Source of the DNA: Pedococcus badiiscoriae
GTDB lineage: Bacteria > Actinomycetota > Actinomycetes > Actinomycetales > Dermatophilaceae
Length of the DNA stretch: 64,000 nt
Assembly (NCBI RefSeq): GCF_013408925.1
Contig: NZ_JACCAB010000001.1
Location: 1,984,001-2,048,000, forward strand
Reading direction: 5' to 3'
Part shown: piece after piece, positions 1 through 9,215 of the stretch
Layout: every line of letters starts with the position of its first letter
How positions within the stretch are numbered: position 1 is the stretch's first letter
Notes under the pieces: generated by a model
What the model was told of the DNA's origin: nothing
What the model saw: only the letters and a program-made list of their open reading frames with translations
The model's database searches: none
Program-made: the position numbers and the translations under genes

Positions 1-1587
1 GTGCGATGACCCGTAGCCGTCCATCCACGCGTCGTAGCTACCCGAGCGCGCCGGCTCGGACGGCCCGTTGACGCCGATGACGCCTGCGGAGGAGGTCCAC
101 GACGCCGTACCCGACTCGAAGCCCGGGTTCTTGACGAGCTGGCCCGTGCATCCGCCCCCGCTGCTGGAGATCGTCCAGGTGAAGGTCGCGCTGCCGCTGG
201 CCCCGGTGGTGTCCGTGGCCTTGGCCGTGACCGTGTAGGCGTTGGCGGTGGTCGGCGTGCCCGAGATCAGCCCGGTGGAGGAGTTGATCGACAGGCCCGC
301 CGGGAGACCGGTGGCCGAGTAGGTCAGGGTCTGGCCCGAGGCCGAGTCGCTGGCCGAGATCTGCAGGCTGGTCGCGGTGCCGACGGTGCCGGTCCTGCTG
401 CCCGGGTTGGTCACGGTCACCGTGTTGCCGGTGGAGCCGCCCACGATCGCGTGGGTCAGGTCGCAGCGGTTGGTGTCGTTGGACCAGGTGGCCTGCTCGG
501 CGAACGACCCGGTCGCCATCGCGATGTTGCCTGCGCCGCCGGCCGAGCCGGGGGAGATCCACGCGCACTCGTCGGCGTTCTCCTGGCCGTTGTAGCTGCC
601 GCCCGTGTGGTTGGTCCAGCCGCCGGCCGGGTTCTGGTCGGTGATGGTCTCGGAGTACTCGTGGCCCTCGACCATGGTGTAGCCGTCGGTCGTGCCGGCC
701 GCCCCGGAGTTCACGAAGTTCTGGCCGCAGCTCGTGCCCTGGTCCATGACGTACGGCATGTTGGTGAAGGCGATGTCGCCGTAGCTCGACGTGACGCCGA
801 CGTCGCCGTTCCAGTCGTGCCAGGCGCAGAAGCCCCCGGTCTTGTAGTTGTCGGGGTTGAGGCCCTTGGCCGACAGGACCACGTACTGCGTGTAGCGGTT
901 GCTCGCAGCAGTGGTGTTGCCGAAGTGGCCCGCGGCCTTGACGGCCTCGGTGCCGAGCTGGGCGCCGGTCGCGGCGGCCGGCTCAGCGGCGGAGCTGTCG
1001 TACCAGACGCCGGCGAGGTTCCCGCCGGTCGGATAGCCCACGTGTGGAGCGCCGGAGGGGCAGGACGTCGCGCCGCTCGCGACGAGCGAGCCGTCGCAGT
1101 ACTGGGTCATGACGCCCGACCACAGCTCGTTGTTGGTGCCCAGTCCCTTGAACATCTGCTGGAGCTTGCCGGCCCCACCTGCGGTGTCGCTGCTGAAGGC
1201 GAGGTTGCCGTTGCCGTCGGTGCTGGAACTGCCCCACTGGGTGCCCCAGAACACGAGGTAGACCTTCGGGGTGCCGCTGGTGACACCGATGCCGTCGACG
1301 CCGCCGCCGTAGGACAGCGTCTGCGGGCCGGTGGCTGCGACGTTGGCATTCGCCCACGCGTGCATCTTGGAGTTCGTGTCACGCGAGGCGAATGCTCCGT
1401 GACGGTAGCCGTGGCCGTTGGCCTGAGGGGAGTAGGGGTTGGGCGTGGGGCGGGATCCGGCGGTGTGTCCGGTTCCATGGGTGGAGGCTGCGGCGGCAGG
1501 GGTGGCCATGGCGGCGGCGGCAATGAGGCACAAGGCGCTCAAGCCGACGAAGCCCGCGGAGCCTCGCTTCTTCGTGAAAGTCAACAA
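1..1587 (-). CDS. Secreted HExxE protein with Ig-like (He_PIG) repeat, 3' end outside window
   Basis: The frame is open from a TTG at 1587 to the window edge (529 codons). AAAGGA lies seven bases before this TTG; a second TTG follows at once, so the start may shift by one codon. Residues 5-34 form a Sec signal peptide (KKR, hydrophobic core, then TPAAAA). Residues 60-370 form a globular domain with several Cys and a HEYSE motif near 309-313, a plausible metal site. Residues 385-475 form an Ig-like 'putative Ig' domain (motif GLPAGLSINSSTGLISGTP), followed by a start of an NPGFE carbohydrate-binding-like module. The HE(x)xE core recalls the bacterial relatives of plant Phi-1/EXORDIUM proteins; this is inference. 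Extracellular, function unproven. Confidence 0.75.
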   Translation of the reverse strand, partial: MLTFTKKRGSAGFVGLSALCLIAAAAMATPAAAASTHGTGHTAGSRPTPNPYSPQANGHGYRHGAFASRDTNSKMHAWANANVAATGPQTLSYGGGVDGIGVTSGTPKVYLVFWGTQWGSSSTDGNGNLAFSSDTAGGAGKLQQMFKGLGTNNELWSGVMTQYCDGSLVASGATSCPSGAPHVGYPTGGNLAGVWYDSSAAEPAAATGAQLGTEAVKAAGHFGNTTAASNRYTQYVVLSAKGLNPDNYKTGGFCAWHDWNGDVGVTSSYGDIAFTNMPYVMDQGTSCGQNFVNSGAAGTTDGYTMVEGHEYSETITDQNPAGGWTNHTGGSYNGQENADECAWISPGSAGGAGNIAMATGSFAEQATWSNDTNRCDLTHAIVGGSTGNTVTVTNPGSRTGTVGTATSLQISASDSASGQTLTYSATGLPAGLSINSSTGLISGTPTTANAYTVTAKATDTTGASGSATFTWTISSSGGGCTGQLVKNPGFESGTASWTSSAGVIGVNGPSEPARSGSYDAWMDGYGSSH

Positions 1588-3240
<1,653 letters not shown>

Positions 3241-3273
3241 CGGCCACCGCAGCAGGGACACCAGGGACTCACG

Positions 3274-3966
3274 ATGGCTGACTCGGGACACGGCACCGAC
3301 GGGCACGACAAGCCCGTCCGTCGGCCTGCCCCGGCGCGCGCCGGCTCGCGGCGACCTGGCACGCCTCGCCCTGCCTCCGGAGCAGGCCGCCCTGGTGCAC
3401 CGCGGTCCGCGTCGGCGCGACCTGGAGCCGGTCCCGGCCGGTCCCGGGCCACCTCCTCCGGTGCGGCGCGCAAGGTGGCAGGTGCCCCGACGTTCCCGGA
3501 GCGGAAGAGCTCGCGGGGGGTGCTGCGGGTGGTCGTGCTCGCCTCGATCTTCGTGCTCCTTGCCGTCACGCTCGTCCCGACCCTGCGCTCCTACCTGCGC
3601 CAGCAAGGCGAGATCGACGCACTCCGCGGACACGTGGCCGTGCAGCGCCAGGGGGTCAGTGACCTGCAGAAGGAGCAGGCCCGCTGGAACGACGACGTCT
3701 ACGTCATGCAGCAGGCCCGTGAGCGGCTGAAGTTCGTCAAGGTCGGCGAGAAGTCCTACACCGTGATCGACGGCAAGGCCTCGACGAAGGCGCTGCCGGG
3801 CCTCGCCAAGGTCCCGGCCGCCTCCAGCAACCGCCCCTGGTACGGACAGCTCTGGCAGTCCGTCCAGGTCGCCGATGCCGGCCCGGCCGCCACGGCCCCG
3901 CCCGGCACGTCAGGCCCCACCACCGGCACCAGCGGCTCGGCCGGCACGACCAGCTCGGCCAAGTGA
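3274..3966 (+). CDS. FtsB/DivIC-family septum formation initiator
   Basis: A 230-residue bitopic membrane protein. The first 85 residues are Pro/Arg/Ala-rich and probably disordered in the cytoplasm. One transmembrane helix (about 88-108, VLRVVVLASIFVLLAVTLVP) is followed by a short coiled coil (RQQGEIDALRGHVAVQRQGVS) and a Pro/Thr/Gly-rich extracytoplasmic tail. This architecture and the position directly after eno fit the actinobacterial FtsB/DivIC family, which bridges FtsL and FtsQ in the divisome. The stop overlaps the next start in ATGA form, so translation is coupled to the DUF501 gene. Confidence 0.85.
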   Translation: MADSGHGTDGHDKPVRRPAPARAGSRRPGTPRPASGAGRPGAPRSASARPGAGPGRSRATSSGAARKVAGAPTFPERKSSRGVLRVVVLASIFVLLAVTLVPTLRSYLRQQGEIDALRGHVAVQRQGVSDLQKEQARWNDDVYVMQQARERLKFVKVGEKSYTVIDGKASTKALPGLAKVPAASSNRPWYGQLWQSVQVADAGPAATAPPGTSGPTTGTSGSAGTTSSAK

Positions 3967-4502
3967 GCGACCAGCCGACCCCGGCAGACCTCGACGCCGT
4001 CCGGGCCCAGCTCGACCGGGTGCCGCGAGGCGTCGCGGCCGTCGCGCACCGCTGCCCGTGCGGCGCACCGGACGTCCTCGAGACCGAGCCGCGGCTACCC
4101 GACGGCACACCGTTCCCGACGACGTTCTACGCCACCTGTCCCAAGCTGACGGGCGCGATCTCCACCCTCGAGTCCACCGGGGTGATGAAGGAGATGAGCG
4201 ACCGCCTGGCCCAGGACACCGACCTGGCCGCCGCCTATGCCGCGGCCCATGACGACTACCTCGCCCGTCGCTCGGCCCTCGGCACGGTCGCCGAGATCGA
4301 GGGCATCTCCGCCGGCGGCATGCCGACCCGGGTCAAGTGCCTGCACGTCCTCGTCGCGCACTCCCTGGCGGTCGGTCCCGGGGTCAACCCCCTCGGCGAC
4401 GAAGCCCTGGCGATGCTCGACGACTGGTGGGCGGCCGGATCATGCGTGCCCGACGACGAGCTCGCCGCGGTCCGGGCAGCGCTCCCGGCGGACGGGCGGT
4501 GA
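3963..4502 (+). CDS. DUF501 domain protein
   Basis: A 179-residue cytosolic protein of the actinobacterial DUF501 family. It has the conserved HRCPCGAPDVLETEPRLPDG region with two Cys, PTTFYATCPKLTGAISTLES and a C-terminal RVKCLHVLVAHSLAVG motif. The clustered Cys and His (CPCG, CPK, CLH, AH) suggest metal binding, but no activity is known to me. It overlaps the preceding divIC-like gene by four bases and the following ppx by four (GTGA), so the three genes are almost certainly one transcript. Confidence 0.9.
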   Translation: MSDQPTPADLDAVRAQLDRVPRGVAAVAHRCPCGAPDVLETEPRLPDGTPFPTTFYATCPKLTGAISTLESTGVMKEMSDRLAQDTDLAAAYAAAHDDYLARRSALGTVAEIEGISAGGMPTRVKCLHVLVAHSLAVGPGVNPLGDEALAMLDDWWAAGSCVPDDELAAVRAALPADGR

Positions 4503-5452
4503 GCGAGATGGCCCGCGTCGGGGCGATCGACTGCGGCACCAACTCGATCAGGCTGCTGGTCGCCGATGTCGACCCCGTGACCGGGTCACTGGTGGACGTC
4601 CTGCGCCGGATGGAGGTGGTGCGGCTGGGTTACGGCGTGGACCGCACCGGCCGCATCGACCCGGCCGCCATGGCGCGCACCCTGGCCATGGCGACCGAGT
4701 ATGCCGCGCAGTGCCGAGAGCTGGGGGCCGAGCGAGTTCGCTTCGTGGCCACGTCCGCGTCGCGGGACGCGTCCAATGCCGACGAGTTCGTCGCCGGGGT
4801 GCGAGAGTCGTTCTCCCACTACGGGATCGCGCCCGAGGTCATCTCCGGTGACGAGGAAGCCGCCTTGTCGTTCCACGGCTCGACCGGCGAGCTGCGGGCG
4901 CGCGGCATACCCGGTCCGTACCTGGTGGTCGACCTCGGTGGTGGCTCGACCGAGTTCGTCCGCGGCGCGGACGCCGTCGAGGCCGCCCGCTCGGTCGACA
5001 TCGGCTGCGTGCGGATGACCGAGCGGCACCTGCGGTCGGACCCTCCCACGCCGGCCGAGGTCGCAGCTGCCGTCGTCGACATCAACGCCGCGATCGACAC
5101 CGCGGAGCAGGAGGTCGACTTCGACGGCATCAGCGTCCTGGTCGGACTGGCGGGGAGCGTCACCACCATCACGGCCCAGGCCCTCGGGCTGGAGACCTAC
5201 GACCCCGAGCGGATCCACCTGAGCGAGCTGTCGTCCGACCAGGTGCTGGCGGCCTGCCAGTCGCTGCTGCGGATGACCCGGGAGGAGCGGGCGGCGTTGG
5301 GGTTCATGCACCCCGGACGCGTCGATGTCATCGGCGCCGGGGCACTGGTCTGGCACGAGGTGGTGCGCCGCCTGGCAGGCCAGGGGGTGCACCGGGTGAT
5401 CAGCTCCGAGCACGACATCCTCGACGGGATCGCGCTGTCCCTCGCCGGGTGA
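4499..5452 (+). CDS. ppx: Exopolyphosphatase / pppGpp phosphatase family (Ppx/GppA)
   Basis: Hydrolyses polyphosphate chains or pppGpp; a cytosolic member of the ASKHA fold. The 317 residues contain IDCGTNSIRLLVADV (phosphate 1 loop), VATSASRDASN, VISGDEEAALSF and VVDLGGGSTEF (phosphate 2 loop). This is the short, roughly 310-residue actinobacterial type without the C-terminal HD extension of E. coli Ppx. The start GTG at 4499 overlaps the DUF501 stop; an in-frame ATG at 4508 is the alternative. Actinobacteria often carry two such paralogs, so the split between polyphosphate and pppGpp substrates cannot be read here. Confidence 0.93.
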   Translation: MSEMARVGAIDCGTNSIRLLVADVDPVTGSLVDVLRRMEVVRLGYGVDRTGRIDPAAMARTLAMATEYAAQCRELGAERVRFVATSASRDASNADEFVAGVRESFSHYGIAPEVISGDEEAALSFHGSTGELRARGIPGPYLVVDLGGGSTEFVRGADAVEAARSVDIGCVRMTERHLRSDPPTPAEVAAAVVDINAAIDTAEQEVDFDGISVLVGLAGSVTTITAQALGLETYDPERIHLSELSSDQVLAACQSLLRMTREERAALGFMHPGRVDVIGAGALVWHEVVRRLAGQGVHRVISSEHDILDGIALSLAG

Positions 5453-5515
5453 ACCGGTCCAGCTGGTCAGGAATCAAGAAGCGTCCACCCCGGCGGCGTC
5501 CCTAGCGTTGTCCGC

Positions 5516-6124
5516 ATGACCTCCATCGACCGGATCACCCTCGAAGTACCCGACCCCGCCGCGGCGAGCGCCTTCTACGCCACGGCCTTCGACCTGGACG
5601 GCCAGCTGGACCTGCGTGCCTCGCAGACGCCGACCAGCGGCTTCCGTGCCTTCACCCTCTCGCTCGTGGTGTCGCAGCCGTCCACCGTGGACCGCCTCAT
5701 CGGCACGGCCGTCGAGGCCGGCGCCCGCCCTCTCAAGCCTGCGACGAAGGGCTTCTGGGGCTACGGCGGCACGGTTCAGGCGCCGGACGGCGCGATCTGG
5801 AAGGTCGCCACCTCGTCGAAGAAGGAGACCGGTCCACCCACCCGGCGCGTCGACGACCTCGTGCTGCTCCTGGGCGTGGCGGACGTCAAGGCGAGCAAGC
5901 GCTTCTACGTCGACCGAGGGCTCGCCGTGGCAAAGGGATTCGGCAGCAAGTACGTCGAGCTCGCCACCGAGAACATCAAGGTCGCGCTCTACGGTCGGCG
6001 TGCCCTCGCGAAGGATGCCGGCGTCCCGCAGGAAGGCGCTGGCGCGCACCGGCTGGCCGTCGTCGGCGACGCCGGGACGTTCACCGACCCCGACGGGTTC
6101 GTCTGGGAGGCCTCAGCCGCGTGA
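5516..6124 (+). CDS. VOC (glyoxalase/bleomycin-resistance) family protein
   Basis: A 202-residue protein made of two beta-alpha-beta-beta-beta modules: residues 1-105 (IDRITLEVPDPAAASAFYAT through APDGAIWKV) and 115-202 (DDLVLLLGVADVKASKRFYV through FTDPDGFVWEAS). The repeated F-Y-x and DPDGxxW ends are the usual VOC hallmarks. Family members are metal-dependent lyases, dioxygenases or drug-binding proteins; the substrate cannot be inferred. The 3' end runs 12 bases into the convergent TetR gene, so the two transcripts collide. Confidence 0.85.
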   Translation: MTSIDRITLEVPDPAAASAFYATAFDLDGQLDLRASQTPTSGFRAFTLSLVVSQPSTVDRLIGTAVEAGARPLKPATKGFWGYGGTVQAPDGAIWKVATSSKKETGPPTRRVDDLVLLLGVADVKASKRFYVDRGLAVAKGFGSKYVELATENIKVALYGRRALAKDAGVPQEGAGAHRLAVVGDAGTFTDPDGFVWEASAA

Positions 6125-6745
6125 GGACAGGGCGGACAGGCCGCCCCACAGGCTGGACACGACGATCTCCGTGGCCTCGTCGGCGGACACCTCAGGGCGG
6201 CGGATGCGCCACACGGCGACGCGCTCGCAGGCCCCGATGACCACCTCGACGTAGCCCTCGAGCAGCTGGTCGGGAACGCCGGTCAGGGCAGGTGCCTTGC
6301 GGAAGGTGCCCATCGTCGCCGCCGACTGCTGCTCGCGGATGCTCTCGATCAGCGGGCTGGCCTGCGTGGCCACCGCCCCCTCCTGCTGGGTGAGCACGAA
6401 CGCCGTCGCGTGCTCGTCGATGAACGCGAAGAAGGCCGCGACCCCGGCGCGGAACACCACTTCGAGCGGGGCGTCGGGGCCGACCGCCAGCCAGGCCGCC
6501 TCGGTCGCCACCCGGAGCTGGCTGCGCGCGCGGGTGATGCAGGCGGACAGCAGGCCCTCCTTGGAGCCGAAGTACTCGTAGATCAGCGGCTTGGTGACAC
6601 CGACCCGTTCGGCGATGTCCTCCATCGTGGTGGCCTGGAAGCCTCGCTCGGCGAAGACCTCCTCGGCGATGCGCAGGATCTGCTCCTCCCGCTCGGCCCG
6701 GGGCATGCGCACTCGCGGGGCACGGGGGGCGGCCGACGTCGTCAC
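6113..6745 (-). CDS. TetR-family transcriptional regulator
   Basis: A 210-residue repressor-type regulator. Residues 12-60 are the DNA-binding domain (REEQILRIAEEVFAERGFQA, then helix-turn-helix MEDIAERVGVTKPLIYEYFGSKEGLL). The remaining helical domain is an unassigned ligand pocket. The start is GTG at 6745 with a weak ribosome site. A perfect palindrome CTTACC-CGT-GGTAAG lies 30-44 bases upstream, suggesting autoregulation. A near-identical site precedes the dehydrogenase/flavoprotein operon at 59403, which may be a target. Confidence 0.92.
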   Translation of the reverse strand: MTTSAAPRAPRVRMPRAEREEQILRIAEEVFAERGFQATTMEDIAERVGVTKPLIYEYFGSKEGLLSACITRARSQLRVATEAAWLAVGPDAPLEVVFRAGVAAFFAFIDEHATAFVLTQQEGAVATQASPLIESIREQQSAATMGTFRKAPALTGVPDQLLEGYVEVVIGACERVAVWRIRRPEVSADEATEIVVSSLWGGLSALSSRG

Positions 6746-6774
6746 AAGGGAACTCTAGCCCCGGCCGGCGGCAC

Positions 6775-6789
6775 CTTACCCGTGGTAAG
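6775..6789. promoter_or_regulatory. Candidate TetR autoregulatory operator
   Basis: CTTACC-CGT-GGTAAG is a perfect 6-base inverted repeat with a three-base spacer, located 30 bases upstream of the TetR start. The 15-base sequence CTTACTTCTGGTAAT at 59359-59373 matches it at 11 of 15 positions, including CTTAC and TGGTAA. Binding is inferred only from symmetry and position. Confidence 0.6.
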
Positions 6790-6859
6790 TCGGCTGGGAG
6801 CCGACGCGGGCCGCCGCGGGCTGCCTGCGACGCCACGGCCCGCGCGGCATACTTGGCCC

Positions 6860-6934
6860 GCCCCCGTGGCCCAACTGGCAGAGGCAGACGACTTAAAATC
6901 GTCACAGGTACGGGTTCGATCCCCGTCGGGGGCA
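6860..6934 (+). tRNA. tRNA with UAA anticodon (Leu), short variable arm
   Basis: Acceptor GCCCCCG (6860-6866) pairs with CGGGGGC (6927-6933), with discriminator A at 6934; CCA is not encoded. The D stem is GCC/GGC with GG in the loop. The anticodon stem GACGA/TCGTC encloses loop CTTAAAA, giving anticodon TAA at 6894-6896, which reads UUA (Leu). The T arm is ACGGG-TTCGATC-CCCGT. The variable region is only about six bases, unlike the long arm of ordinary class II tRNA-Leu. Whether it is charged with Leu is therefore uncertain. Confidence 0.85.
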
Positions 6935-6950
6935 CTCACCCACGCCGAGG

Positions 6951-7706
6951 TCAGTCCAGGGAGCAGGGGATCGCCGTGGCCTTCGCCGCGGCCTCGTCGT
7001 AGGCCGCGAGCTGATTCGCGCCGGTCTTCCAGGCCTTCTGCCACGCAGCCACCGCCTGGGCTGGCGTGATGTGGCCCATCCGCAGCATCTCCATGTCGTG
7101 GACGTGGTGCTCCCACGTGGACACCGCCGTGCGCGCCTGCGCCAGTGCGGTCGTGCGCGCCGTGATGGCCCGGGCACAGCTCATGATCGCGACGACCTGA
7201 GCGTAGGGCGCGGGGCCGGCCACCGCGGGGTCCAGGGCAGGGCAGGTGGCCGCGTTCGCGCCGAGAGCCTGGTCGGCTCGGTGGAACGCCCGCGCGTTCT
7301 CGGCAGCCTTGACTCGGGTCTGGTCCCAGTACGTCGTGGCGACGGACAGCGATATCTTGCCCGCGACCAGCAGGTTCATCGCGTCGATGTGCTTGTCGAA
7401 CTGGGCCAGCGACACCTCCGCCGCGCTCAGTGGGGCCTTTTGCCGCAGGTTCGCCAGCCGGCAGACCTCCGCTGTCTGCGCCAGCCCTGTCGCGGCCGCG
7501 GCCGCGGCCTTGACCGATGTGGCCCCCAGGAGCGCGGCGGGAGTCGTCGTCCGCGCGGGCGGCGCCGCGGCGGGGCCTCCGGAGTTGAAGACCTGGCGCA
7601 TCACCAACAGGGGTAGGACCAGGGCGAGGATGCAGGCCAGGATGAAGAGGAGGACTCGGCCCAGGGTGGACGTTGCGCGCACGTCAGGTACGGACACGGC
7701 TCTCAC
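6951..7706 (-). CDS. Membrane-anchored protein of unknown function
   Basis: I do not recognise a family. The 251-residue product has one N-terminal transmembrane helix (about 15-39, LGRVLLFILACILALVLPLL) and then an Ala-rich, helical extracytoplasmic domain with a few Cys (AEVCRLANL, AATCPALD, IMSCARA, and CSLD at the C-terminus), possibly disulfide-linked. It may be a secreted or anchored helical-bundle protein. Starts at GTG 7706 or GTG 7697 are both possible. It ends 17 bases from the tRNA gene and is divergent from the BI-1 gene, sharing a repeat-rich upstream region. Confidence 0.75.
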   Translation of the reverse strand: MRAVSVPDVRATSTLGRVLLFILACILALVLPLLVMRQVFNSGGPAAAPPARTTTPAALLGATSVKAAAAAATGLAQTAEVCRLANLRQKAPLSAAEVSLAQFDKHIDAMNLLVAGKISLSVATTYWDQTRVKAAENARAFHRADQALGANAATCPALDPAVAGPAPYAQVVAIMSCARAITARTTALAQARTAVSTWEHHVHDMEMLRMGHITPAQAVAAWQKAWKTGANQLAAYDEAAAKATAIPCSLD

Positions 7707-7827
7707 CTGCTTTCACCTGCTGGAAATGCGGACCTTCCAGTATTTGCGCTCCTACCGCCCCATCACTTCCCGCAGAAGGGTCATGGAAATGTCACCCAAA
7801 TGGTGGACAGGTCACCCAAATGGTGGA
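7703..7827. repeat. Two sets of direct repeats in divergent promoter region
   Basis: TCACCTGC occurs twice at 7703-7720 with a 10-base period. A 17-base unit GTCACCCAAATGGTGGA occurs perfectly at 7791-7807 and 7811-7827, a 20-base period or about two helical turns. Each unit contains the half-symmetric CACC...GGTG. They lie between two divergent membrane-protein genes and look like operator arrays rather than coding sequence. Confidence 0.6.
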
Positions 7828-7928
7828 AATGGGACCAGCGGGCCGCGTGGGGAACTTCCGGCACACCCCCGCACGTAGTCTGGGGTGAGCGGCCGTCCGC
7901 AGCGCCGCCCTTCCACAAGGAGACACGC

Positions 7929-8795
7929 ATGGCCAGCAACCCGGTGTTCGACCGGATCGACAAGGAGTCCCGTCAGGGCTACGCCGGGTTCGGGCGGGGT
8001 GGGGCACAGGCCCCGCAGCCCCCCGCCGGCACTGCGGCCACGGACGGCATGACCAGCCAGCAGCTCCAGGACCTCTACAACCAGCCGGCCGCCGGCCCGG
8101 TCCAGACCAAGCGCCTCACGATCGACGACGTCGTCATGAAGACCGCAGGCCTCTTCGCCATCATGCTGGCGTTCGCCGCCATCGGCTGGGCGCTCTCGCC
8201 GACCTACGGCATCGCCCTCTGGGGTGTCGGCGTGGTCGCCATCCTGGGCCTGGGCCTGGTCATCGCCTTCAAGAAGACGGTCAGCGTGCCCCTCATCGTC
8301 GCCTACGCGGTGTTCGAGGGACTGTTCGTCGGCACGATCAGCGAGTCCTACGGCACCTACTTCGACCGGAACGCCGACACGCCCGCCTTCCAGGGAATCG
8401 TCGCCCAGGCGGTGCTGGCGACCCTCTGTGTCTTCGCGGGCATGCTCTTCGCCTACAAGACGGGCATCATCAAGGTCACCGAGAAGTTCCGCCGCATCGT
8501 CACCATGGCGGTCATCGGCTACGCGCTCTTCGCGCTGGTGAACCTCGTGTACGCGCTGGTCGCCCACCAGCCGTTCGGACTCGGCGGCACCAGCATGCTG
8601 GGCGTCGGCATCTCCATCTTCGCGATCGGGCTCGCGTCCGCGATGCTGGCCGTCGACTTCGACGCGATCGACCGGGCCATCGCGGCGGGCGCCCCCGAGA
8701 AGTACTCGTGGCTGCTGGCCCACGGCCTCATCGTCACCCTGGTGTGGCTCTACCTCGAGATCCTGCGCCTGCTCGGGCGTCTGCGCAGCAACTAG
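7929..8795 (+). CDS. Bax inhibitor-1 / YccA-family membrane protein
   Basis: A 288-residue protein. A 60-residue soluble N-terminus (ASNPVFDRIDKESRQGYAGF, Gly/Ala/Pro-rich) is followed by seven predicted transmembrane helices from about 75 to 285, the BI-1/YccA fold. Conserved parts include VAYAVFEGLFVGTISESY and a cluster of acidic residues in the last helices (AVDFDAIDRAIAAGAP). Homologs are pH-sensitive calcium leak channels or modulators of membrane proteases; which applies here is unknown. ATG at 7929 follows AAGGAG by six bases. The frame remains open upstream, but that sequence carries the repeats and is not coding-like. Confidence 0.9.
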   Translation: MASNPVFDRIDKESRQGYAGFGRGGAQAPQPPAGTAATDGMTSQQLQDLYNQPAAGPVQTKRLTIDDVVMKTAGLFAIMLAFAAIGWALSPTYGIALWGVGVVAILGLGLVIAFKKTVSVPLIVAYAVFEGLFVGTISESYGTYFDRNADTPAFQGIVAQAVLATLCVFAGMLFAYKTGIIKVTEKFRRIVTMAVIGYALFALVNLVYALVAHQPFGLGGTSMLGVGISIFAIGLASAMLAVDFDAIDRAIAAGAPEKYSWLLAHGLIVTLVWLYLEILRLLGRLRSN

Positions 8796-8796
8796 C

Positions 8797-9156
8797 GTGC
8801 CCCCGAGATCACCTGTCCCGCAGGAGGTTTCGGCGGAGCTTCAACGCGTGGTCCGACGGTGGCAACAGCTGTCGCTGGACCACGCGTTGGCGTGTGTGCC
8901 GCGGGTGCGGCCGCTGCTCGACGACCTGGCCGCCGCCACGCTGCCCGCGACCCCAGGGCGGGTGAACCCAGGGCGGGGGACGACAGCGAGCGGGGAGCGG
9001 GGGGCCACAGCACCCTCGGTCCCTGACCTCGGCCCGGCAGTCCTGATGGACCAGCTGACGGTCCTGGTCTACGACGCCTGCGCGGCTGCCCCGGACCCGC
9101 GCGTCCTCGCGGACCTGGCCGCGCGCCTGGGTGACCTCCGCCGCCAGCTCGCCTGA
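8797..9156 (+). CDS. Conserved-looking hypothetical protein
   Basis: A 119-residue protein that begins with GTG one base after the BI-1 stop, so it is probably translated from the same message. The sequence has a helical N-terminus (SAELQRVVRRWQQLSLDHAL), a disordered Gly/Pro linker, and a helical C-terminus (VLADLAARLGDLRRQLA). No motif or family is recognised. It is followed by a strong hairpin that ends the transcript. Confidence 0.6.
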   Translation: MPPRSPVPQEVSAELQRVVRRWQQLSLDHALACVPRVRPLLDDLAAATLPATPGRVNPGRGTTASGERGATAPSVPDLGPAVLMDQLTVLVYDACAAAPDPRVLADLAARLGDLRRQLA

Positions 9157-9167
9157 CCCGGCATACC

Positions 9168-9203
9168 CCGACGACTCGCCGGATGATCCCGGCGAGTCGT
9201 CGG
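9168..9203. terminator. Bidirectional terminator hairpin
   Basis: A perfect 15-base inverted repeat (CCGACGACTCGCCGG, loop ATGATC) sits between the convergent ends of the 8797 gene and the thiolase. There is no U tract, as is common for high-GC actinobacteria. Confidence 0.8.
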
Positions 9204-9215
9204 CGAAGCGGGGGC

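Noticed and set aside
6860..6934. Stop-codon suppressor tRNA
   Set aside because: The conserved T33 places the anticodon at TAA (reads UUA), not TTA (would read UAA).
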